DNA from: a virus | Virus record (IMG/VR): IMGVR_UViG_3300007346_000145 | Span: 1-29,150 of that record | Direction: 5' to 3' (one strand) | Length of the DNA stretch: 29,150 nt | Part shown: piece after piece, positions 12,757 through 18,194 of the stretch | How the letters are laid out: each line of letters opens with the position of its first letter | How positions within the stretch are numbered: the stretch's first letter is position 1 | Position numbers and translations under genes: made by a program | Notes under the pieces: generated by a model | What the model saw: only the letters and a program-made list of their open reading frames with translations | The model's database searches: none | Told to the model about the DNA's origin: nothing

Positions 12757-12829
12757 GGGCCGGTAACTCAATAGGCAGAGTAGCGGACTTTTAATCCGAC
12801 AGTTGGGGGTTCGATTCCCTCCCGGCCCA
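12757..12829 (+). tRNA. tRNA-Lys (anticodon TTT)
   Basis: Acceptor GGGCCGG (12757-12763) pairs with CCGGCCC (12822-12828); discriminator A. The anticodon loop is CTTTTAA, so the anticodon is TTT. The T arm is GGGGGTTCGATTCCCTC-like. The 3' CCA is not encoded. It sits 7 bases after a stop codon. Confidence 0.93.
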
Positions 12830-12850
12830 CTCGCGATAGAAGGGAGCAAG

Positions 12851-13708
12851 ATGGAACGCTGGAGAAAGAGCACACTGAAGTCTCTGCTGGAAGGATGTTC
12901 TTGGCAGTATGCGTTGGAGAAGATCTATAATGTTCCGTCGTATGGCAGTCCATATACTGCACTAGGTACTGGTTTTCACGCAGGAGTAGAGCATTGGGAG
13001 AACTCTGGCCGTGAAGCAGACCAGGAAGAAGTTGCGAATGTTGCGGCAGATGCGGCTTTCAAGCAGGCTAAACTTCTTCCTATGGACAACTGGTTTGAGC
13101 ACGAACTAGATCCTCAGTGGGTTGTGGATTCTGCTCGTGAGGCTGTCCGGCTTTGGTACGAAGAGCCTTACGTGAAGGGCGGCGTAACTCTTCAAAAGAT
13201 TACTGAAGGACGGGAGTGCCTAGGTACTGAAGTGTACTTGGAGGCTGACCATCCTGATAGCGACCGTGGGCTGCAGGGTACGGTCGATGGCCTGTACCGT
13301 GACGAGTATGGGATTACCGTCGTGGACTTTAAGACTGCGTCGTCGTTCCGCAAGTGGGTGTACGACCAGCCGCCGTCAATCGAAGCGTCCGCTTACCTGT
13401 GGATGGTTTCGCAGAACTACGATGCGCCACAGTACACGTTCGAATGGCATATTGTTTCCCCGAAGACTGGTAAGACACGGCTAGTGTCTGCTGGAAACAT
13501 GTTTCCTGGCCAGTTGGAGAAGTTGTCCACCTCCTTGCGTGAAGCAGATGTGCTGGTAAAATACAATGCGTTCCGGCCTAACCCGGACTGGAACTTGTGT
13601 CAGAGAAAGTGGTGTGCTTTCTACGAAGGATGCCAAGTTGACGGCTCTCTCTCTCCGACCAGACTTCCGATCTCTGCCGCATCCACCTCAGATGCCCCCA
13701 GCGTCTGA
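12851..13708 (+). CDS. Cas4/RecB-like PD-(D/E)XK exonuclease with Fe-S cluster cysteines (285 aa)
   Basis: ATG at 12851 follows AGAAGGGAG. The protein has the His of motif I in GTGFHAGVEHWE. The nuclease core is GLQGTVDGLYRDE...VVDFKTAS, giving the Asp and D-x-K residues, followed by EASAYLWM where the family has its Q-x3-Y motif. One N-terminal Cys (C16) and three C-terminal cysteines (C250, C255, C261) reproduce the 4Fe-4S arrangement of Cas4/AddB nucleases. It likely resects DNA during phage recombination. No CRISPR array is nearby, so this is a stand-alone phage nuclease. It begins the DNA-metabolism block. Confidence 0.88.
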   Translation: MERWRKSTLKSLLEGCSWQYALEKIYNVPSYGSPYTALGTGFHAGVEHWENSGREADQEEVANVAADAAFKQAKLLPMDNWFEHELDPQWVVDSAREAVRLWYEEPYVKGGVTLQKITEGRECLGTEVYLEADHPDSDRGLQGTVDGLYRDEYGITVVDFKTASSFRKWVYDQPPSIEASAYLWMVSQNYDAPQYTFEWHIVSPKTGKTRLVSAGNMFPGQLEKLSTSLREADVLVKYNAFRPNPDWNLCQRKWCAFYEGCQVDGSLSPTRLPISAASTSDAPSV

Positions 13709-13767
13709 GAGTCAGAGGTCGGACGGCGTTGAGCACCGGACCCTCCTCTCCCGTGTGCTCCGCCCCA

Positions 13768-13799
13768 CCCCCCAGCCAGATCCGTGCCTGGCTGGGGGG
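13768..13799 (+). terminator. perfect 12-bp C6/G6 hairpin after the nuclease gene
   Basis: CCCCCCAGCCAG pairs with CTGGCTGGGGGG over an 8-base loop, 60 bases after the nuclease stop and 14 bases before the next ATG. No T-run follows. A terminator or translation-control element is likely. It is one of three C6/G6 hairpins in this block. Confidence 0.6.
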
Positions 13800-13813
13800 C
13801 TAGGTTTCCTCCC

Positions 13814-14311
13814 ATGATCGTAACTTTAGAGCCGTGGGAGTTGGACTGGGCATATCATGTTGCTGAGCGTCGCAACGCTGCGAACGAAGGAGTGCGTGAC
13901 GCTGCACATTATGATGTCCACCGTATGCAAGACAACCTTGTCGCAGGCCAGGCATCATGCTGCTGCGAGATGGCTGCCGCAAAAGCGCTGAATATGTATT
14001 GGGCTGGTGCATACTGGCCTCGGGCAGAACACTCTAAGCACAAGGCTGAACCTGACTTGTTTCCTGATGTTGAGGTGAGGAGGATTCGTGCCAAGTCGAA
14101 TCCGCTTGCAGTAAGGCAGCGGGATGCGGAGCGTAACCGGCGTATGGTGTTGGCGTATGCGGAGGCTCCGACGTTCTCAGAGATTGTTCTGCTAGGATGG
14201 GTTCGTGCGGCTGATGCTTGGCCGTACGCACAGCCGGCAGGATGGGACAAGTCACAGACGACTCGTCTCGTAGCACAAGACCAGTTGTCCCCGATGGGGG
14301 ACTTTGACTAG
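13814..14311 (+). CDS. hypothetical protein, possible nuclease-fold (165 aa)
   Basis: ATG at 13814 is close behind the C6/G6 hairpin; the nearest purine-rich match is a weak TAGG. The product starts MIVTLEPWELDWAYHVAERR. A segment PDLFPDVEVRRIRAKSNPLA followed by VRQRDAERNRRMVLAYA gives acidic and basic residues in an order faintly like PD-(D/E)XK proteins, but I cannot assign it. It lies between the Cas4-like nuclease and a possible ssDNA-binding protein, which suggests a role in DNA metabolism. Confidence 0.65.
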   Translation: MIVTLEPWELDWAYHVAERRNAANEGVRDAAHYDVHRMQDNLVAGQASCCCEMAAAKALNMYWAGAYWPRAEHSKHKAEPDLFPDVEVRRIRAKSNPLAVRQRDAERNRRMVLAYAEAPTFSEIVLLGWVRAADAWPYAQPAGWDKSQTTRLVAQDQLSPMGDFD

Positions 14312-14321
14312 GAGCAACAGG

Positions 14322-14978
14322 ATGGCAAGCATTTCCCACATCGACGTTGAGGTTCGCCCCTCGCGTAACTATCAGACGGTTGGCGTCACGGCACGGATCG
14401 TGTTCGATACGCCGGTCACCCCTGATGAGGCACGGTTCGAAGCCGACCTGGTGTACAGCCAGTTGGTGGATTTTGCTTCTTCAAAGATTGATTCGCTGTC
14501 GGAGCAGCGTGGCGCCGAGGTTGCGCCGGCCGTGCAGCAGACGGCTGCGCCGGTCAGTGGGGTCAACCCTGCTGATGCTGCAACGTGGCCTATTGCATAC
14601 AAGCCAAACGGTGCCGGTTCCTTTCGGTACCTCCCCACTTCGGTGGTTCCCCGTCAGCGGCTGATCGAGATGGTGACGGAAAAGTTGCCGGCGCTGGGTA
14701 TCGACCCTGAGCAGGTTGTCGTCTTCGACGACCGGACTGGTGACCGTGGCATTGAGGGCGGTGGGCAGTCGTACTGCGTCGGGAAGGTGAAAGCGAAGTC
14801 GGACTCGCCGCTTACTGCTGCGATGCAGGGTAAGCAGATTCTGGCGAACGTCGACTTCGAGCCGGGCGGTCAGGTCAAGGTCACGCTGTCGCGTGATGGC
14901 AAGACTGCTCTTCAGGCGATGCAGATCGCCGGTCAGTTCGCTAGCCTTGGGGCTGTGGAAGAGTCCGCGCCTTTCTGA
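14322..14978 (+). CDS. possible single-stranded DNA-binding protein (218 aa)
   Basis: ATG at 14322 follows AGGAGCAACAG. The N-terminal half begins MASISHIDVEVRPSRNYQTV and has strand-rich segments. A linker of Ala, Pro and Val follows (EVAPAVQQTAAPVSGVNPAD), then strands again (FRYLPTSVVPRQRLIEM). It ends in EESAPF, similar to the acidic-plus-PF tail by which ssDNA-binding proteins recruit partners. Its place between a Fe-S nuclease and a RecA-like ATPase fits. The sequence itself is not a recognised SSB, so this remains inference. Confidence 0.6.
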   Translation: MASISHIDVEVRPSRNYQTVGVTARIVFDTPVTPDEARFEADLVYSQLVDFASSKIDSLSEQRGAEVAPAVQQTAAPVSGVNPADAATWPIAYKPNGAGSFRYLPTSVVPRQRLIEMVTEKLPALGIDPEQVVVFDDRTGDRGIEGGGQSYCVGKVKAKSDSPLTAAMQGKQILANVDFEPGGQVKVTLSRDGKTALQAMQIAGQFASLGAVEESAPF

Positions 14979-14982
14979 TATC

Positions 14983-15036
14983 ATAAGACCCCAGCGCCCC
15001 CCGACCCGCCCCCGGTCGGGGGGCCGCTGGTCTTAT
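14983..15036 (+). promoter_or_regulatory. 22-bp hairpin with C6/G6 core before the ATPase gene
   Basis: ATAAGACC (14983-14990) pairs with GGTCTTAT (15029-15036), then AGCG/CGCT, then CCCCCCGACC (14997-15006) with GGTCGGGGGG (15014-15023), with a CC bulge and one C bulge. The Shine-Dalgarno GAGGAG starts two bases after the stem. The hairpin fills the whole gap between the two genes, so it may set the expression ratio of the genes on either side. Confidence 0.6.
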
Positions 15037-15049
15037 AGAGGAGATGAGG

Positions 15050-15781
15050 ATGTTGCAGATGATGTTTGACGATAAGCCACCTACCGACACGTTCCCGATG
15101 CTGTCGGTCGAAGACCTTGCAGAACTTCCGCAGCCTGAGTGGCTGCTGGAAAACCGGCTGCCTGAAGGGCAGACGTGGGTGTACGGAGAGCCTGGTGTTG
15201 GCAAGACGTTCGTCGTGCTGGATTGGGCTGCGTCGGTTGCAGCGCACGGAAACAAAGTCATCTACTGCCTTGGTGAAGGTGTCAAGGGGTTCAGTAAGCG
15301 TGTGCTGGCATGGCGCAAAGCCCATCCTGAGGCTGACCTTCGCAAGTTCAATGTCATCCCTATGACTCCGCACCTGCTAGACCCTCGGTCTGCTGAGGCT
15401 TTTCAAAGTCTGATCGCAAAGAACGAACCGAAACTTGTGGTGATCGACACGTTCGCCCGTGCTTCTGTCGGTGGTGACGAGAACTCTGCCAAAGACATGG
15501 GTATGGCTATCTCTGTGCTGGACACTATCTATCGTGTGAATGATTGTTCGTCGTTGGTTGTTCATCACTCGCAAAAGTCTGGCGGTTCAGAGCGAGGTTC
15601 GGGTGCTATTCGTGGTGCGGCAGATGCTACGTGGGAGATTGTTCCTGATTATACGCATCCAGGTTTGCACACTTTGCAGGCTATCTGCCGGAAGATGAAA
15701 GATTCTGAGCCGCCTCGTCCTGTGCTTGCGCAGTTGCGTCCGTGTGAGGATTCTGCTGTGGCGTATCCGTCTTCTCTGTGA
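15050..15781 (+). CDS. RepA/RecA-like AAA ATPase, probable replicative helicase (243 aa)
   Basis: ATG at 15050 is preferred over 15044 because GAGGAG (15038-15043) is six bases upstream of it. Walker A GEPGVGKT lies at about 46-53. Walker B is KLVVIDTFARAS; SSLVVHHSQKSGG follows as the sensor segment (motif 3). This is the AAA_25/RepA group, whose members are hexameric helicases or ssDNA-dependent ATPases for replication or recombination. No separate primase or polymerase is seen in the window. The stop overlaps the next gene. Confidence 0.88.
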   Translation: MLQMMFDDKPPTDTFPMLSVEDLAELPQPEWLLENRLPEGQTWVYGEPGVGKTFVVLDWAASVAAHGNKVIYCLGEGVKGFSKRVLAWRKAHPEADLRKFNVIPMTPHLLDPRSAEAFQSLIAKNEPKLVVIDTFARASVGGDENSAKDMGMAISVLDTIYRVNDCSSLVVHHSQKSGGSERGSGAIRGAADATWEIVPDYTHPGLHTLQAICRKMKDSEPPRPVLAQLRPCEDSAVAYPSSL

Positions 15782-16188
15782 TGTTCTACAACAAGGTGAA
15801 CTTCGTCCCCCCAGACCTGTTGGAGTCTGGGGGGATCGGGGCTTTGAGTGCGAACGATGGGGAGTCGTTCACACGGGAAAGCGTCGATGATGTGGTTCGT
15901 CTTGTTGTGGAGAAGTTTGTGGATCAGTTGCCGGAGTGGCAGCGGTCTGCTGTGCAGATGACGGTGATGTCGCAGTACACGTATGAAGAAGCCGCGGAGG
16001 TGATTTCAGGGCTGCGTGGTGTGCCGACCGATAAGAAGACGGTGTGGCGCTGGGCACGCAAGGGAATCCAGTCTATTAAAGAGTGGCTGGCAGTTTCTCC
16101 CTGGGTTGGGGCTATCACTCATAACAAGATCCCTGTTTCGTTCATCGATTTTTCAACGCCTGTCTTCTTAGATGAAGAGGAGGATTAA
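15781..16188 (+). CDS. HTH protein, sigma-region-4-like (135 aa)
   Basis: ATG at 15781, or GTG at 15778 in overlap with the ATPase stop; no good Shine-Dalgarno is seen for either. The central part (EKFVDQLPEWQRSAVQMTVMSQ-like, then YTYEEAAEVISGLRGVPTDKKTVWRWARKGIQSIKE) fits a two-helix sigma-70 region 4 / terminase-type HTH with a W-R-W-AR-KG recognition helix. It could be a transcription or replication regulator. The first 20 codons contain a C6/G6 hairpin, so the real start may be further downstream (for example TTG at 15844). Confidence 0.65.
   Translation: MFYNKVNFVPPDLLESGGIGALSANDGESFTRESVDDVVRLVVEKFVDQLPEWQRSAVQMTVMSQYTYEEAAEVISGLRGVPTDKKTVWRWARKGIQSIKEWLAVSPWVGAITHNKIPVSFIDFSTPVFLDEEED
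15807..15834 (+). promoter_or_regulatory. perfect 10-bp C6/G6 hairpin inside the start of the HTH gene
   Basis: CCCCCCAGAC pairs with GTCTGGGGGG over an 8-base loop. The stem lies within the annotated N-terminal codons, so it either tunes translation or marks a start placed too early. It shares its C6/G6 stem with the elements at 13768 and 14983. Confidence 0.55.
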
Positions 16189-16508
16189 TGGGTGCCGCGG
16201 AACGTGCGAAGGGTTCACGTGCTGAGCGTGCGGTTGTGAACTTCTTAAAGGAGAACGGGTGGGATGCGGAAACGACCCGTGCTAGGACGGGCACTCGACG
16301 TGGTGACGATATTGTAACTGACCTTCCTGTGTCGATTGAGGTGAAAGATCATGGCCGTATGGATCTGTCGGGCTGGTTGCGTCAGGCTCAGGAGAATGCT
16401 GAGGGCCGTCCGGCTGTGGTTTGGCATAAGAAGCGAGGTGTTGGAAGTCCAGGTGGCTGGTATGTTACGATGTCGGGGCAGGATTTTATGAGGTTGTTTG
16501 ATGTTTGA
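16188..16508 (+). CDS. Holliday-junction resolvase-like PD-(D/E)XK nuclease (106 aa)
   Basis: ATG at 16188 follows AGGAGG. Motifs in order: RAERAVVNFLKENGW (E of motif I), GTRRGDDIVTDLP (catalytic D), SIEVKDHGRMDLSGW (E-x-K). This matches the short Hjc/resolvase-type nuclease family of phages, which cut branched DNA during recombination and before packaging. The order beside a RecA-like ATPase and Cas4-like nuclease supports the role. The stop overlaps the next gene by 8 bases. Confidence 0.85.
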   Translation: MGAAERAKGSRAERAVVNFLKENGWDAETTRARTGTRRGDDIVTDLPVSIEVKDHGRMDLSGWLRQAQENAEGRPAVVWHKKRGVGSPGGWYVTMSGQDFMRLFDV

Positions 16509-16791
16509 GTCTGACGAAGAAGAAGAAGATTTTCGCGAGATGCTGCGAGAATGTTATGAGCATCATCAGCGTATCGACGAAGGTATGAAACAACTTCTTC
16601 AGTCAAACCCGTGCCACCATTTCACGCCGTTTGGTGACTACATGATTGGCCGCACGATTGTTATCGGCGAAGTGATTGACGAGTACGGTCATATGCATCT
16701 TCTAGCGTTCGGGTCGCATGACCTTCGCCCGTGGGAAGTTCAAGGTATGCTTGATTATGTGAAGTCTTCGGTGATTCAGGAGCACCCGTGA
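16501..16791 (+). CDS. hypothetical acidic protein (96 aa)
   Basis: ATG at 16501 lies within the end of the resolvase gene, with GAGG about 8 bases upstream. The product starts MFESDEEEEDFREMLRECYE, with a very acidic N-terminus, and then has hydrophobic strand stretches (YMIGRTIVIGEVIDEYGHMH). No motif recognised. It ends in a GTGA overlap with the next gene. Confidence 0.6.
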   Translation: MFESDEEEEDFREMLRECYEHHQRIDEGMKQLLQSNPCHHFTPFGDYMIGRTIVIGEVIDEYGHMHLLAFGSHDLRPWEVQGMLDYVKSSVIQEHP

Positions 16792-17120
16792 ACCTTTATG
16801 AGATGACGGAAGAGATGACGCGCCTTTCGGGGCTGCTTGATGCTGGTATTCAGACGCTGGCTGCAGCCTCGAAGGAGGCTGCTCATGCGGACTTTGAACT
16901 GAGGAAGGCTACGGCTATCGCCTGGACGAACGCTCCGAAGGGCACGGTGCCGCAGCGTGAGGCTCATGTTGAGGCTGAGACTGCAGAGTTGAAGCGGGCT
17001 TTGGATCTGGCTGAGGGCACTAGGTACACTGCTTTGGAGGCGGTAAGGTCTCGGCGTACGCAGATGTCGGCGTTGCAGTCGCTGATGGCGGCTCACAGGG
17101 CTGAGGCGGAACTGGCGTGA
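16788..17120 (+). CDS. helical coiled-coil protein (110 aa)
   Basis: GTG at 16788 overlaps the previous stop. The product begins VNLYEMTEEMTRLSGLLDAG and is almost all helix, with many Ala and Glu (KEAAHADFELRKATAI, EAHVEAETAELKRALDLAEG). A coiled coil is likely. Its neighbours are the resolvase and the HNH gene. Function unknown. The stop overlaps the GTG of the 50-aa gene. Confidence 0.6.
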   Translation: MNLYEMTEEMTRLSGLLDAGIQTLAAASKEAAHADFELRKATAIAWTNAPKGTVPQREAHVEAETAELKRALDLAEGTRYTALEAVRSRRTQMSALQSLMAAHRAEAELA

Positions 17121-17269
17121 CGAAGTGGGACAGGATGGTTGCGAAGGCGGAGAAGGAGTTGCGACGGTCTTCTGAGGCTATCAAGGCGTCTTCTCGTGGT
17201 GTCCCTTCGGGAAAGCGTTCTGACTGGAAGGTTGGGAAGAACCCAGGGTCGTTGCGAGGATGGCGTTGA
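17117..17269 (+). CDS. small basic protein (50 aa)
   Basis: GTG at 17117 lies in a GTGA overlap. The product begins VTKWDRMVAKAEKELRRSSE and ends GKNPGSLRGWR, with many Lys and Arg. Its 3' end overlaps the HNH gene start by 10 bases. No other frame is open across the whole interval, so it is probably real. A DNA-contact role is a guess from charge. Confidence 0.5.
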   Translation: MTKWDRMVAKAEKELRRSSEAIKASSRGVPSGKRSDWKVGKNPGSLRGWR

Positions 17270-17562
17270 AACGCTCTGAGATGCGACGTGAGAGCCGCAA
17301 GGGTGCGGCGCGTAGGAGGGCATATGACGAGGTCCGTAAAGCCGTCTGGGAGCGTTGTGGGGGCTCCTGTGAGATCAAGGCTACCTGGTCCTGCACGGGC
17401 CAGTGCGAGGAAGTCCACCACAAGCAGGGCAGGATCGGCGACAGAATGCTCGACATTGACAAGATGGTGGGTATCTGCCACAACTGCCACGACTTCATCA
17501 ACCGTAACCCAGCGTTGGCGTATGACCGTGGATGGATGCTGAAAAGGAACGTCAGCGAATGA
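17260..17562 (+). CDS. HNH endonuclease (100 aa)
   Basis: ATG at 17260. The HNH core is CGGSCEIKATWSCTGQCEEV, then HHKQGRIGDR (the catalytic His pair), then DKMVGICHNCHDFINRNPAL (Asn/His and zinc Cys pair). Paired Cys on both sides form the structural zinc site. The N-terminus is strongly basic. Small HNH proteins assist terminase or cut host DNA; this one is far from the terminase, beside tRNA genes, so either role is possible. Its stop is followed immediately by tRNA-Leu. Confidence 0.9.
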   Translation: MALKRSEMRRESRKGAARRRAYDEVRKAVWERCGGSCEIKATWSCTGQCEEVHHKQGRIGDRMLDIDKMVGICHNCHDFINRNPALAYDRGWMLKRNVSE

Positions 17563-17643
17563 GCCACCGTGGCGGAATGGCAGACGCGCCCGACTCAAAA
17601 TCGGGTCCCGAAAGGGGTGCAGGTTCAAGTCCTGCCGGTGGTA
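17563..17643 (+). tRNA. tRNA-Leu (anticodon CAA)
   Basis: Acceptor GCCACCG (17563-17569) pairs with CGGTGGT (17636-17642), with one G-T pair; discriminator A. The anticodon loop CTCAAAA gives anticodon CAA, reading TTG. The variable arm is long, as expected for tRNA-Leu. No encoded CCA. It abuts the HNH stop. Confidence 0.92.
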
Positions 17644-17644
17644 C

Positions 17645-17717
17645 GCCCCCATCGTCTAGCGGCCTAGGACACTGGCCTTTCAAGCCGGCAGCACGGGTTC
17701 GAATCCCGTTGGGGGTA
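17645..17717 (+). tRNA. tRNA-Glu (anticodon TTC)
   Basis: Acceptor GCCCCCA (17645-17651) pairs with TGGGGGT (17710-17716), with one G-T pair; discriminator A. The anticodon arm CTGGC-CTTTCAA-GCCGG gives TTC. The T arm is ACGGG-TTCGAAT-CCCGT. It lies one base after tRNA-Leu, so the two are likely co-processed. Confidence 0.93.
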
Positions 17718-17748
17718 CGCATATTCATCAGCCAGTGGAGATACTTGC

Positions 17749-17940
17749 GTGAGCAGCGAAGGAACATGTGACGTATGCGGCCTATCAGTATGGCACGAAA
17801 ACCACGAAGCGTTCCACAAAATCCACATATGGAACCAAGACGTGAAGAGGCTGGCAGTCGAAAGAGAAATGGCGAAGTTCGAAAAGCGTCTGCCAAAACC
17901 GGAGCCCCGAAAAGGCTCAGGTTCCTCCACGCTGATATAA
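17749..17940 (+). CDS. small zinc-finger-like protein (63 aa)
   Basis: GTG at 17749 has GTGGAG about nine bases upstream. The product starts VSSEGTCDVCGLSVWHENHE, where CDVC and the following His residues (HENHEAFHKIH) could form a zinc site. It continues with a helical basic segment. Function unknown. A second frame, which probably belongs to the metallopeptidase gene, is open across most of it. Confidence 0.55.
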   Translation: MSSEGTCDVCGLSVWHENHEAFHKIHIWNQDVKRLAVEREMAKFEKRLPKPEPRKGSGSSTLI

Positions 17941-17957
17941 AGGTTGTCGGTTGTGCT

Positions 17958-18194
17958 ATGGAAGAAAACCTAGGGGAATGGGACATCAGAACTGCGACCA
18001 TCAAATACGACAGTGCGGCAGCAGTGCAGGTTCAGAAGGAGACTGTCCTTCACGAAATGATGCACGCCATCCTGGAACACACAGCAGTGGACGCGGAGAT
18101 GCACGAAGATATTATTCGTGCCATCTCACCGCTGCTGCTTCACATGCTGACCATGAATCCTAAGATGGTCGGCTGGCTTACATCATCCGCCTGA
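17958..18194 (+). CDS. HExxH zinc metallopeptidase-like protein (78 aa from this start)
   Basis: The motif VLHEMMHAILEH gives the zinc-binding HExxH (about 32-36), followed by AEMHEDIIRAI, where a third ligand is expected. Short phage metallopeptidase-like proteins of the IrrE/ImmA type look like this. The start is uncertain. ATG at 17958 has no close Shine-Dalgarno. The frame is open back to 17775, and the stretch before the ATG (HADIKVVGCAM) fits the first strand of the family, so the real start may be ATG at 17790 or 17829, inside the preceding gene. The end overlaps the leftward 725-aa gene tail to tail by 17 bases. Confidence 0.75.
   Translation: MEENLGEWDIRTATIKYDSAAAVQVQKETVLHEMMHAILEHTAVDAEMHEDIIRAISPLLLHMLTMNPKMVGWLTSSA

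Noticed and set aside
12851-13708. Cas4-like protein as part of a CRISPR-Cas system
   Set aside because: No repeat-spacer array or other cas gene is visible, and stand-alone Cas4/RecB-like nucleases are common in phages.
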